In this document: positions 1-8,253 of the stretch, in pieces
Numbering within the stretch: the stretch's first letter is position 1
Layout of the letters: each line of letters opens with the position of its first letter
Assembly (NCBI GenBank): GCA_903910585.1
Contig: CAIWAH010000376.1
Span: 1 to 64,000 of the forward strand
Length of the DNA: 64,000 nucleotides
From: an uncultured Verrucomicrobiota bacterium
GTDB taxonomy: Bacteria > Verrucomicrobiota > Verrucomicrobiia > Limisphaerales > UBA9464
Direction of reading: 5' to 3'
Program-made: the position numbers and the translations under genes
The notes under the pieces: generated by a model
The model's database searches: none
The model's input: the letters and a program-made list of their open reading frames with translations, nothing else
Told to the model about the DNA's origin: nothing

Positions 1-695
1 GCCATCAGGCTCTGGCCGATGGGCGGCGCCACGAGATTCGTTTCCAGCCAATGGCCAACCGGGAAAATCCAGCGGTCAAACAGTTTGACCGAACCGGTCT
101 TGAACTGGCGGCTGCCGAGGACGCGGAAGACCAGCCACCAGCTGAAGTAACCGATCAGGTTGAAGTATTTGACCTTCACGTCGGTGAAGCCGGCGTTCCG
201 GAGTTTTGCCTCGAGCTCGGGCCGGATATAGCGGCGGTGATGGCCGAAATCCTGGTCAATCGGCGCGTAGATTTCCGGACGGGCGGGCACGAACAGGCAG
301 AGGGTGCCCCGACGCGGGGTCAGCAGGCGCACGTAGCGGCGGAGTTCGGCTTCGTCCTCCAGGATGTGCTCCAGCACGTTGACACTGACAATCGAGTCGG
401 CCGCCGGAAGCGGGCACTGTTCGAGGGTGCCTTCGGTGACACCCACTTTCGGCAACCGGGAACGGAGAGCCTGGCAAAAACTGGAGTCCGGTTCCACGGC
501 GTGGACGCTGGCCACACCGGGTTGCTGGGAGATCAATTCGGTGATCTGGCCGATGCCGGCGCCCACCTCAATGACTTCGCGGCCGAGGTGCGGTTGGAAG
601 TGGCGGACCAGCGCGTGCCGGTAGTTGACGGCCTGGTTGAGCGCGTCGAATTCGAAGCTGGCGTTGGTCGCCGCGGAATTGGGGCGTTCGCTCAT
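1..695 (-). CDS. Class I SAM-dependent methyltransferase (partial, C-terminus outside window)
   Basis: The reading frame begins at the ATG complementary to 693-695 and stays open to the window edge, giving about 231 residues. The N-terminal half shows a Rossmann-type SAM-binding signature: VIEVGAGIGQITELI around residues 40-54, an acidic VEPDS further on, and a post-I segment SIVSVNVLEHILEDE. This resembles Methyltransf_11/12 proteins. Later residues (LIGYFSWWLVFRVLG) are hydrophobic and may contact the membrane. The start lies one base after the stop of the upstream glycosyltransferase (TGA-C-ATG), so the two are probably co-transcribed and translationally coupled. A role in modifying a lipid or glycan product of that glycosyltransferase is inference. 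The substrate is unknown. Confidence 0.85.
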   Translation of the reverse strand, partial: MSERPNSAATNASFEFDALNQAVNYRHALVRHFQPHLGREVIEVGAGIGQITELISQQPGVASVHAVEPDSSFCQALRSRLPKVGVTEGTLEQCPLPAADSIVSVNVLEHILEDEAELRRYVRLLTPRRGTLCLFVPARPEIYAPIDQDFGHHRRYIRPELEAKLRNAGFTDVKVKYFNLIGYFSWWLVFRVLGSRQFKTGSVKLFDRWIFPVGHWLETNLVAPPIGQSLM

Positions 696-696
696 G

Positions 697-1455
697 TCAG
701 CGCAGGAGTCCGTATTTGAGGATGCACCAGATGGCGCGGAAGCCGTCTTTCCAGCCGATCTTTTTCCCTTCGGCGTAGGTCCGGCCGTAATAGGAGATGG
801 GCACTTCGTAAATCCGGACGTTCAGTTTGGCCACCTTCGCGGTGATTTCAGGCTCGAAGCCGAACCGGTTCTCCTCGATGCGGATGCCCTGGATGATCTC
901 CCGGCGGAAGACCTTGTAGCAGGTCTCCATGTCCGTGAGGTTCAGGTTGGAGGTCATGTTGGACAGCGTGGTCAGCACCTTGTTGCCGACCGAGTGCCAG
1001 TAGTAGAGCACGCGATGGGACGAGGCGCCGGAGAAGCGGGAGCCGAAGACCACATCGGCCTTGTCCGTCAGTATCGGTTTCAGCAGCAGCCAGTATTCGG
1101 TCGGGTCGTATTCAAAGTCGGCATCCTGGATGATCACGACGCCGCGGGTGGCCAGGCTGAAGCCCGTGCGCAGGGCGGCGCCTTTTCCTTGATTGACCTC
1201 ATGATGGTGCAGCCGGATCACGGCGTCCCCGGGGGCGTAGCTCAGCATTCGCTCCTGCACGAGCTGTCGTAGAACCTGGTCGGTGCCGTCCGTCGAGCAG
1301 TCGTCCACGATGATCAGTTCGGCGACGGGCGACTGTTCGAGCACCTTGGCGATGATTTTCGCGACGGTCTTGGCCTCGTTGAAAACCGGCATCACCACGG
1401 ACGCGCAGGGCGCGATGTCCGTGTTGGCGCGGATGAAATCGGGGTGGGTGACCAT
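697..1455 (-). CDS. GT2-family glycosyltransferase (DPM1/DpgS-like)
   Basis: A 252-residue GT-A glycosyltransferase. Family 2 hallmarks are visible: [14 protein letters not shown] near the N-terminus, the nucleotide-binding [12 protein letters not shown], a [11 protein letters not shown] loop, and the metal-binding QDADFEYDP (DXD-like). ADVVFGSRF and CYKVFRRE follow, as in dolichol-phosphate-mannose-synthase-like enzymes. No C-terminal transmembrane segments are present, so it is likely a soluble or peripheral enzyme using a polyprenyl-phosphate or lipid acceptor. I chose the ATG giving MVTHPDF; an in-frame upstream extension to 1653 is arginine-rich and non-conserved in character. It is the first gene of a minus-strand pair with the methyltransferase. 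The sugar donor cannot be read from sequence. Confidence 0.9.
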   Translation of the reverse strand: MVTHPDFIRANTDIAPCASVVMPVFNEAKTVAKIIAKVLEQSPVAELIIVDDCSTDGTDQVLRQLVQERMLSYAPGDAVIRLHHHEVNQGKGAALRTGFSLATRGVVIIQDADFEYDPTEYWLLLKPILTDKADVVFGSRFSGASSHRVLYYWHSVGNKVLTTLSNMTSNLNLTDMETCYKVFRREIIQGIRIEENRFGFEPEITAKVAKLNVRIYEVPISYYGRTYAEGKKIGWKDGFRAIWCILKYGLLR

Positions 1456-1580
1456 GGCCAATTCGTTCCGGAGGCTGCGGCGGCGCGGATTTCCGCAGCA
1501 AGCCCTTTTCCGCAGGGACTTGTGCGGGCGTCCGGCGTCCGGACTTAAAGTCGCTCTCCGGCAGGCCGATACAACTGCAT

Positions 1581-1943
1581 ATGTCCACCGCCGACAGCAT
1601 TTCGACGGCGATCTCCGCGCATGGGGCTTGGAAGCGAAGGCTGGCGGACGCAATTGCCAACGGGCGATCGGAGTTCACTGCCGCAACGGTGCGGGCGGAC
1701 CGCCAATGTGAATTCGGCTGCTGGCTCTATGGCCTGCCCGCGGGCGAACAGCGGAAGCAGGAGTGCGTCAGGGTCCGGGAATTTCACGCGAAGTTCCATC
1801 AGGAGGCCGCCAACACGCTGGCTTTGGCCCTCGCCGGGAAAAAGGCGGAAGCGGAGCGGAGCATGGCTTTGGGAGGTCCCTTCGCGGTCGCCTCGTCGGC
1901 CCTGACGATGGCGATGATGGACTGGCGTCAGAAGGTGTCGTGA
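1581..1943 (+). CDS. Stand-alone CZB (chemoreceptor zinc-binding) domain protein
   Basis: A 120-residue protein with little besides a CZB domain. The zinc-ligand pattern is visible: His in [12 protein letters not shown] (about residue 14), Cys in [11 protein letters not shown] (the CxFGxWLY core, about residues 43-52), then the histidines of [11 protein letters not shown] (about residues 69-73). CZB domains in chemoreceptors and diguanylate cyclases bind zinc tightly and respond to zinc or hypochlorite. Here no receptor, PAS or GGDEF domain is fused, so it would act as a soluble single-domain zinc sensor or partner; that role is inferred. It diverges from the glycosyltransferase/methyltransferase pair, with a 125-base spacer. 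Confidence 0.8.
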   Translation: MSTADSISTAISAHGAWKRRLADAIANGRSEFTAATVRADRQCEFGCWLYGLPAGEQRKQECVRVREFHAKFHQEAANTLALALAGKKAEAERSMALGGPFAVASSALTMAMMDWRQKVS

Positions 1944-2024
1944 GTCGGGGCGCTTCGGCGGGCCAAACTTTGGCTTCTGGCGGGCGAAGTTTGGTGCAAT
2001 ACAGGCACGGTCACGCTCGTCCGA

Positions 2025-4436
2025 ATGCCACCCATGAGGCGTCAGATTCTGATCCTGTTGGCCCTGCTTTCCGCCGCCTTCGGCTCCGGATGGCTGGCGT
2101 TTGCCCGCAAGTCCGGGGCGGCAAACCTGAGGCGTCCCAGCTTGGATACGGCCAAAGCCCAGGCGGCACTCCACAAGGACGTGCTGCCCCTGTTGAACCG
2201 CTACTGCTGGGACTGTCACGCCGACGGGGTTTCCAAGGGGGATGTGTCGCTGGAACCCTTCACCAACGTGACCGCGGTATTGCAGGACCGACGGACTTGG
2301 GAACGGGTGTTGAGGACGGTAGCGTCCGGCGACATGCCGCCGAAGAAAAAGAAGCAGCCCACCGAAGCGGAGCGCGGCCAGCTGACGGGCTGGATTGAAA
2401 AGACCCTTTTCCCGGTGGATCCCGACAATCCCGACCCTGGCCGGGTGACTCTGCATCGGCTGAACCGGGTGGAATACAACAACACCATCCGGGACCTGCT
2501 CGGGGTGGACTTCCAGCCGGCCGAGGATTTTCCGCAGGACGACATTGGCTACGGCTTTGACAACATCGGCGACGTGCTTTCGTTGCCGCCGGTGCTGCTG
2601 GAGAAATACCTGAAGGCGGCGGAACGAATTCTCGACGAAGCGCTGGTGACCGGGCCTCGGCCGTCCCCGGTGAAGCAGATTGACACGGCCCGGCTCGAAG
2701 GCGGGGAAGATTTGGGACCCGTCCGGGGGCGATCCTCCAGCGGCGAAATCCGGATTCCGGCGAAGTTTCCGGTGGCTGGCAAATATCGCCTTTCCTTTGA
2801 GGCTTACGGCGATCAGGTGAAACCCGACCCCGTCAAGATTGCCGTCCGGCTCGACGGCCGGGACCTCAAGGAGTTTGAGGTTCCTGAGCGAAAGGGAAGT
2901 CCGGGGAAATTCACGGTGGAATTTGAAGCTAAGGCCGCGGGAGAGGCGAAGCTGGCCGTGGCGTTCCTGAACGACGTTTACGAAAAGCGGGAGGTTGAAA
3001 AGGAGGTCGGACGGGGAGAACGGAAGCGCAAGGTGAAGGAAGCCGTGGTGGAGGACCGCAATCTCTTCACCCAGAAGTTTGAGCTGGCCGGGCCGCTGGA
3101 TGTGGAGTTGCCGCTGCCGGAATCTCACAAACGGGTTTTCTTCAAGCCTGCCAAGCGCGGCAAAGAGGAAGCCGTGGCCCGGGAACTCGTAGGTCGATTT
3201 GCCGACCGGGCCTGGCGGCGGCCGGTGGAGAAGGCCGAACTCGACCGCCTGATGCTGCTGTTCGACCAGGCGAACAAACAGGGGGAGAACTTCGAGGCCT
3301 CCGTGAAGCTGTCGCTGACCGCCGTTTTGGTGTCCCCGCATTTTCTCTTCCGCGGCGAACTTCAGCCCGAGCCCGACAATCCGGCCCGTGTTTATCCGGT
3401 GAACGAGTGGGCGCTGGCGTCCCGGCTCAGCTATTTCCTCTGGTCTTCGATGCCGGACGAGGAGCTCTTCTCGCTGGCCGCGAAAAACCGGCTTCGGAAG
3501 AACCTGGGAGCCCAAGTGAAACGGATGCTGCTGGACCCCAAGGCCAAGGCGCTGACGGATAACTTTGCCGGCCAGTGGCTCCAGCTCCGCCTGCTTGACC
3601 TCATTGAGCCGGACCGAAAGCAGTTCCCTGAGTTTAGCGATGAGCTGCGGCAGGCCATGCGCACCGAAACCCAGCGCTTCTTTGAGCACATCATCCGCGA
3701 AGATCGGCCGGTCAGCGATTTCCTGCTGGCCGACTACACGTTTGTGAACGGCCCGCTGGCGAAGCACTACGGGCTGCCCGGAGTGGAAGGCGACGAGTTC
3801 GTGAAGGTCTCGCTCGCGGGATCCGCCCGGCAGGGGGTTCTGACGCACGGCAGCATCCTGACGCTCACCTCCAACCCCACCCGGACTTCGCCGGTGAAGC
3901 GCGGCAAGTGGGTGTTGGAGAACATTTTGGCGACTCCGCCCCCGCCGCCCCCGCCCGGCGTCTCGTCCTTGGAAAGTCAGGCGAAGCTGAAAGGCACGCT
4001 GCGCCAGCGCATGGAACAGCATCGGGAGAATGCCGTGTGTGCGAGTTGCCACGAAAAGATGGATGCCATCGGCTTCGGCTTTGAGCATTTCGATGGCGTT
4101 GGCGCCTATCGGGACAAAGACGGTCCGGATCCGGTGGAGACTTCCGGTGAAATCCGGGCCGGAGAAGCATTCAAGGATCATCGCGAGCTCAATGCCCTCC
4201 TCGTGCAGGCGCGCCGGGCCGACTTTTTGCGGTGTATGACGGAAAAGATGCTGACGTATGCCTTGGGCCGGGGCCTGGAGTATTACGACAAACCGGCGGT
4301 GAACGGGGTGATGGAGCGGATGGAAAAGCAGGGACTCAAGTTTTCCTCCCTGGTGATGGGCGTCGTGGAGAGTGTTCCGTTCCAGCAGCGTCGCGGCGAC
4401 GGCGATCCGTCCCAGCAGGCGAGCATCGGGAAGTGA
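2025..4436 (+). CDS. DUF1592-family planctomycete-type cytochrome c protein
   Basis: A 803-residue exported protein with the composite architecture typical of PVC bacteria. An N-terminal membrane anchor or signal (LILLALLSAAFGSGWLAFA) is followed by a planctomycete cytochrome c motif CWDCH (C61, C64, H65), a DUF1587 block (LHRLNRVEYNNTIRDLLGV), a carbohydrate-binding-like middle region (about residues 220-330), DUF1595 (RELVGRFADRAWRRPVEKAE), DUF1592 (SPHFLFRGE to FAGQWLQLR), DUF1588 (QGVLTHGSILTLTSNPTRTS) and a C-terminal DUF1585. A second haem motif, CASCH, lies near residue 673. Such proteins are thought to be periplasmic redox or polysaccharide-degradation factors, but no activity is established. 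The DUF1552 partner usually found next door is absent here. ATG 2034 is an alternative start. Confidence 0.92.
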   Translation: MPPMRRQILILLALLSAAFGSGWLAFARKSGAANLRRPSLDTAKAQAALHKDVLPLLNRYCWDCHADGVSKGDVSLEPFTNVTAVLQDRRTWERVLRTVASGDMPPKKKKQPTEAERGQLTGWIEKTLFPVDPDNPDPGRVTLHRLNRVEYNNTIRDLLGVDFQPAEDFPQDDIGYGFDNIGDVLSLPPVLLEKYLKAAERILDEALVTGPRPSPVKQIDTARLEGGEDLGPVRGRSSSGEIRIPAKFPVAGKYRLSFEAYGDQVKPDPVKIAVRLDGRDLKEFEVPERKGSPGKFTVEFEAKAAGEAKLAVAFLNDVYEKREVEKEVGRGERKRKVKEAVVEDRNLFTQKFELAGPLDVELPLPESHKRVFFKPAKRGKEEAVARELVGRFADRAWRRPVEKAELDRLMLLFDQANKQGENFEASVKLSLTAVLVSPHFLFRGELQPEPDNPARVYPVNEWALASRLSYFLWSSMPDEELFSLAAKNRLRKNLGAQVKRMLLDPKAKALTDNFAGQWLQLRLLDLIEPDRKQFPEFSDELRQAMRTETQRFFEHIIREDRPVSDFLLADYTFVNGPLAKHYGLPGVEGDEFVKVSLAGSARQGVLTHGSILTLTSNPTRTSPVKRGKWVLENILATPPPPPPPGVSSLESQAKLKGTLRQRMEQHRENAVCASCHEKMDAIGFGFEHFDGVGAYRDKDGPDPVETSGEIRAGEAFKDHRELNALLVQARRADFLRCMTEKMLTYALGRGLEYYDKPAVNGVMERMEKQGLKFSSLVMGVVESVPFQQRRGDGDPSQQASIGK

Positions 4437-4510
4437 TATGCCGGCCGGCTTCGGATCCACCGGCAACGGCTTGTTGCCCATGCCGGGAGCGATTACTGTG
4501 GCCGCGGCGC

Positions 4511-4990
4511 ATGAAATTGCTGTCCCGCAACCCAGAGGCCTTGGTCTTCCGCATCTCGAAGCGGGAGCACGAAGCCCTGCTCGTGGCCTTGCGCCTTCGT
4601 TCCCACCTTTCCCGCTCCCGCCGGCCCATCGCCAGCGATACACCGCGGGAAGACCGGGTGCGCACGGCCGAGGAAGACTTGGCGGAAGCGATGAAGGAGC
4701 ACCGTCAGGAACTGACCCAGGGCACGGAAAACCTGCTGGCGGATGCGGAAAAGTGCGTTCCGCAGAAGGGGGGCGGTTACCACCTGGAACTCAATCCGGC
4801 CGATTCCGAAATGCTCCTGCAGGCGTTGAACGACCTCCGTGTAGGTGCTTGGGAGAAGCTGGGGCGGCCTGACATTGAGGGCGGTGACCGGCCCGAGCTG
4901 AATGACGAGAATTTCCTCTGTTTTTGGGCCTTCCAGGTCACCGACCTGTTTCAGGGCGAGTTGCTGGCTGCGCTTACTGGGGAGGAGTGA
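4511..4990 (+). CDS. DUF2017-like protein, coupled to aat
   Basis: A 159-residue, mostly helical, charged cytosolic protein without signal or membrane segment. Its C-terminal part has a leucine-rich LQALNDLRVGAWEKLG motif followed by LFQGELLAAL. This resembles the 'LNDLR...LG...LQE.LV..L' ending of DUF2017 proteins, which in Actinobacteria sit beside the N-degron adaptor gene clpS. The stop codon overlaps the aat start (TGATG), so the two are translationally coupled. A role in the N-degron pathway is inference from both contexts. I start at the ATG giving MKLLSRNPEALVF because the upstream in-frame extension overlaps the preceding gene and has no conserved look. Confidence 0.65.
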   Translation: MKLLSRNPEALVFRISKREHEALLVALRLRSHLSRSRRPIASDTPREDRVRTAEEDLAEAMKEHRQELTQGTENLLADAEKCVPQKGGGYHLELNPADSEMLLQALNDLRVGAWEKLGRPDIEGGDRPELNDENFLCFWAFQVTDLFQGELLAALTGEE

Positions 4991-5646
4991 TGGTAGCCCT
5001 GCTGGATGATGGCCTGTGGTTTCCGGATCCGCGGAAAGCCCGCTCCGACGGCTTGGTGGCGGTGGGAGGCGACCTGTCTGTGGAGCGGTTGTTGCTGGCA
5101 TATCGCTGCGGCGTGTTTCCGTGGAGTGCGGAACCCATCACCTGGTGGTCCCCGAGTCCGCGCGCCATTTTTGACCTGGACCACATCCACATTTCCCGAA
5201 GTTTGGCGCGAACGTTGCGTAAAGGTTCGTTCGAAGTAACTTATGATGAGGATTTTGAGGGGGTGATCCGGGGGTGCGCCGATGCTCCGCGAAGGGAAGG
5301 TCAGACTTGGATTTCCCCGGAGTTCATCGCGGCCTACACCCGTCTCCATTACGCGGGACACGCCCATTCCGTGGAAGTCTGGCACGAAGGCCAGTTGGCC
5401 GGAGGGATTTACGGGGTGGCCGTGGGCGGGTTGTTTGCCGGTGAGTCGATGTTCCACCGGGTCACCGATGCCTCCAAGATCGCCTTGGTCCACTGCGCCC
5501 AACGCCTGCGCGAACGGCGGTTCACGCTGTTTGACACCCAGATGGTGACCAATGTCACCTCGGCCCTGGGCGCCTTTGAAATCGGCCGCAACGAATATCT
5601 GACCCGCCTCTCCAGCGCGGTGTTCCGGAACTGCGACTTCGTGTGA
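4990..5646 (+). CDS. aat: Leucyl/phenylalanyl-tRNA-protein transferase
   Basis: A 218-residue enzyme that transfers Leu or Phe from aminoacyl-tRNA to proteins with N-terminal Arg or Lys, creating bacterial N-degrons for ClpS/ClpAP. Family signatures are clear: LVAVGGDLSVERLLLAY.CGVFPW near the N-terminus, ITWWSPSPRAIF, SVEVWHEGQLAGGIYGVAVGGLFAGESMF in the acetyltransferase-like core, and FDTQMVTNVTSALGAFEIGR near the C-terminus. Length matches the family. The ATG overlaps the stop of the preceding DUF2017-like gene (ATGA-type overlap). clpS and clpA are not in the window. Confidence 0.96.
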   Translation: MVALLDDGLWFPDPRKARSDGLVAVGGDLSVERLLLAYRCGVFPWSAEPITWWSPSPRAIFDLDHIHISRSLARTLRKGSFEVTYDEDFEGVIRGCADAPRREGQTWISPEFIAAYTRLHYAGHAHSVEVWHEGQLAGGIYGVAVGGLFAGESMFHRVTDASKIALVHCAQRLRERRFTLFDTQMVTNVTSALGAFEIGRNEYLTRLSSAVFRNCDFV

Positions 5647-5678
5647 AATCTCCTCCGGTTGGTGGGGGGCATTGGGAC

Positions 5679-5698
5679 TTTGTGAAAAAAATCACAAA
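5679..5698. promoter_or_regulatory. CRP/FNR-type palindromic operator upstream of the nuo operon
   Basis: A perfect inverted repeat TTTGTGA-N6-TCACAAA with an A6 spacer lies in the 127-base gap between aat and nuoB, about 75 bases before the nuoB start. The TGTGA-N6-TCACA core is identical to the E. coli CRP consensus half-site arrangement. A CRP/FNR-superfamily regulator of complex I expression is therefore plausible. The regulator is not in the window and I could not place a convincing -35/-10 pair. Confidence 0.6.
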
Positions 5699-5773
5699 TG
5701 CCACTTGCCGCTCCGGCGGACCGATTCCAATCTCCGCCCGCCGGCGTGAATCCACGTCGGTGCCGTTGTTTTT

Positions 5774-6370
5774 ATGGCCAATCCTGTCACCGCCACTGCC
5801 CCCAACGTCACCGAGTTCGGTTACAACTCGAAAGTGGAGGGGGAAGTCATTCACACCACGGTGGATGCGGCAATCAACTGGTTCCGGAAAAACTCGCTCT
5901 GGCCCATGCCGATGGGCTTGGCGTGCTGCGCCATTGAGCTGATGGCGGTGGGGGCGAGCCGCTTCGACATCAGCCGGTTTGGCTCGGAGGTCATGCGCTT
6001 TTCGCCGCGCCAGTCCGACGTGATGATTGTGGCCGGCACGGTGACCTACAAGATGGCCCTCGCGGTCCGGCGCATTTACGAGCAGATGGCCGAGCCCAAG
6101 TGGGTCATCGCCATGGGCGCCTGCGCCTCGACGGGCGGCATGTATCGCAGCTATGCTGTGCTTCAGGGGGTGGACAACATCGTTCCGGTGGATGTCTATG
6201 TGGCCGGCTGTCCGCCGCGCCCGGAAGCGTTGCTGGATGCTCTGATGAAGCTTCAGGGGAAGGTCGCCAAGGAGCCGTTCTTGCGTGATTGGAAGCGCGA
6301 CGCCGCGCCCGAGAAATACGGCCGACTGGGCCTTGAGCTCGGCGAAAAGGGCGAAGTCGTTCACCGCTAA
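5774..6370 (+). CDS. nuoB: NADH-quinone oxidoreductase subunit B
   Basis: A 198-residue peripheral-arm subunit of complex I that binds cluster N2, the last iron-sulfur centre before quinone. Its four cysteine ligands are all visible: the adjacent C51-C52 in [11 protein letters not shown]117 in MGACAST and C146 in [12 protein letters not shown]. It is the first nuo gene on this strand, with aat upstream and nuoC 12 bases downstream. nuoA, normally just before nuoB, is missing from the window. The CRP-like palindrome at 5679-5698 may control the operon. Confidence 0.98.
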   Translation: MANPVTATAPNVTEFGYNSKVEGEVIHTTVDAAINWFRKNSLWPMPMGLACCAIELMAVGASRFDISRFGSEVMRFSPRQSDVMIVAGTVTYKMALAVRRIYEQMAEPKWVIAMGACASTGGMYRSYAVLQGVDNIVPVDVYVAGCPPRPEALLDALMKLQGKVAKEPFLRDWKRDAAPEKYGRLGLELGEKGEVVHR

Positions 6371-6382
6371 CCCGCTGTCATC

Positions 6383-6964
6383 GTGCCCACTCCCCTCGAA
6401 CTGGCCCAGCAACTGCGCGACAAGTTCCCGGAACTGCTGTCGGCACCCGGAGAATTCCGCGGCGAAGTCTCCCTGACCGTGGCCGATGCGGACCGAATCG
6501 CCGATGTCTGCCGTTATGCCAAGGCGGAGTTGGGCTTCGACCTGCTGCTCGACCTGAGCAGCGTGGACAACTACGGCGACGATCCCCGCTGGACGGTGGT
6601 GTATGAGCTCTACGGTGTCGCCCATGCCTGCCATTTGCGACTGAAGGCGAGCGTCAGTGAGGAGAAGTCGGAGCTGCCGACCGTTTCGACCGTCTGGCGC
6701 ACGGCCGATTGGCATGAGCGCGAGGCTTACGACATGATGGGCATCCGGTTTTCGGGTCACCCGGATCTCCGCCGGATCCTGATGTGGGACGGCTACCCGT
6801 ATTTCCCCCTGCGGAAAGACTTCCCGTTGGCCGGCAAGCCGACCGAATTGCCGGAAGTCGCCTTCACCCGGCCGGCGCCGCTGGAAGGCGGACCTTTCAT
6901 CACCACGGCCAGCAATGACGGCTCGATGCAACGCGAGCCGCGGGCGAGGACTCCGGAGGAATAA
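6383..6964 (+). CDS. nuoC: NADH-quinone oxidoreductase subunit C
   Basis: A 193-residue 30-kDa-type subunit of the complex I connecting module. The diagnostic segment WHEREAYDMMGIRFSGHPDL, followed by RRILMWDGYPYFPLRKDFPL, lies in the C-terminal half. The start is GTG (VPTPLELAQQL), 12 bases after nuoB. No in-frame ATG nearby gives a better N-terminus. NuoC and NuoD are separate proteins here, unlike the fused NuoCD of enterobacteria. The stop is 4 bases before the nuoD ATG. Confidence 0.96.
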   Translation: MPTPLELAQQLRDKFPELLSAPGEFRGEVSLTVADADRIADVCRYAKAELGFDLLLDLSSVDNYGDDPRWTVVYELYGVAHACHLRLKASVSEEKSELPTVSTVWRTADWHEREAYDMMGIRFSGHPDLRRILMWDGYPYFPLRKDFPLAGKPTELPEVAFTRPAPLEGGPFITTASNDGSMQREPRARTPEE

Positions 6965-6968
6965 TTTC

Positions 6969-8240
6969 ATGGCTGTTCAGGAAATCACCTTCAAGGACAC
7001 CGCCGCCCGGAGTGCCGTGGGGGCAGCCGACGAGCTTCGCGATCTGGAGGGCGACAAGATGGTCCTCAACATGGGGCCGTCACATCCGTCCACCCACGGG
7101 GTGCTCCGCATCCTGATCGAGATGGACGGCGAGACGATCACCAAGGCGATGCCGGACGTGGGTTACCTGCATCGCGGCGACGAGAAGATCGCCGAGAACA
7201 TGACGTGGAACCAGTTCATCCCCTACACGGACCGGCTGGATTACCTCGCGACCATCGCCAACAACGTCGCCTATTCGCTGGCGGTGGAAAAGCTCCTCGG
7301 GATTCACGACAAGCTGCCGCCCCGGTGCCAATACATCCGCGTCATCTGCTGCGAGCTGGCCCGGATTTCCGCCCATCTCCTCGGCCTTGGCGCCTACGCG
7401 ATGGATGTCGGTGCGCTGACGGTGTTCATGCACACGTTCACGGAACGTGAGAAGATCTACAATTTCTACGAAGCCCTGACTGGCGCCCGGTTTACCACCA
7501 GTTACACCCGCATCGGTGGTGTGTCCCGTGACACTCCGGCCGGCTGGTGTGACCAGATCCGGAAGTTTTGCGACGAAGTGGTCGTCAACTTCGACGAATC
7601 GGAGAAGCTGCTCACCCGCAACCGCATCTTCGTGGACCGCACCCGCGACGTCGGGATCATCTCGAGGGAACTGGCGGTGGATTACGGCCTAACCGGACCG
7701 AACCTTCGCGGCAGCGGCGTGGCCTATGATGTGCGCAAGGCACATCCGTATCTCTGCTACGCAGACTTGGACTTCGATATCCCGGTCGGTTCCGTAGGGG
7801 ACTGCTACGACCGGTATCTCGTGCGCATGGAGGAGATGCGACAGAGCGTCCGGATCATCCGGCAGTGCCTCGACCGGATTCCCGGCGGCTTCGACAACGC
7901 CTCGAAGGAGCCGGTCAACGTGGCCGATGGCAAAATCGTGCTTCCGAAGAAGGACCGGGTGCTGTCCAGCATGGAGGAACTGATCCATCAGTTCATGCTG
8001 GTGACGCAGGGCGTGAATTGTCCGCCCGGCGAGGTGTATTTCGGGGCGGAGAATCCGAAGGGCGAGCTGGGCTTTTACATCAACAGCCGTGGAGGCGGCA
8101 CGCCGTATCGCCTCAAAATCCGGGCCCCGTCGTTCGTCAATCTCAGCATTCTGCCGGCAATCCTGCCCGGCCACCTGATGAGTGACGTGGTGTCCATCCT
8201 CGGTTCGTTCGATTTCGTGATGGGTGAATGCGACCGCTAG
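6969..8240 (+). CDS. nuoD: NADH-quinone oxidoreductase subunit D
   Basis: A 423-residue 49-kDa-type subunit that, with NuoB, forms the quinone-binding cavity. Recognisable blocks are NMGPSHPSTHGVLRILIEMD near the N-terminus (quinone-site His-containing loop), GYLHRGDEKIAE, TWNQFIPYTDRLDYL, LTGPNLRGSGVAYDVRKAHPY and the C-terminal SILGSFDFVMGECDR. The last is the usual NuoD ending and supports the assigned stop. Start is the ATG at MAVQEITF; an in-frame extension would overlap nuoC. Confidence 0.97.
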   Translation: MAVQEITFKDTAARSAVGAADELRDLEGDKMVLNMGPSHPSTHGVLRILIEMDGETITKAMPDVGYLHRGDEKIAENMTWNQFIPYTDRLDYLATIANNVAYSLAVEKLLGIHDKLPPRCQYIRVICCELARISAHLLGLGAYAMDVGALTVFMHTFTEREKIYNFYEALTGARFTTSYTRIGGVSRDTPAGWCDQIRKFCDEVVVNFDESEKLLTRNRIFVDRTRDVGIISRELAVDYGLTGPNLRGSGVAYDVRKAHPYLCYADLDFDIPVGSVGDCYDRYLVRMEEMRQSVRIIRQCLDRIPGGFDNASKEPVNVADGKIVLPKKDRVLSSMEELIHQFMLVTQGVNCPPGEVYFGAENPKGELGFYINSRGGGTPYRLKIRAPSFVNLSILPAILPGHLMSDVVSILGSFDFVMGECDR

Positions 8241-8253
8241 CAAACCACCGCCG

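Noticed and set aside
1545-4643. A 1032-residue minus-strand frame opposite the DUF1592 gene
   Set aside because: No domain-like motifs; it mirrors codon structure of the plus-strand gene, whose haem and DUF signatures are clear.
4437-4872. Plus-strand frames overlapping the DUF2017-like gene in another phase
   Set aside because: Arg/Pro/Gly-rich translations without conserved motifs; the coupled frame 4511-4990 is the coherent one.
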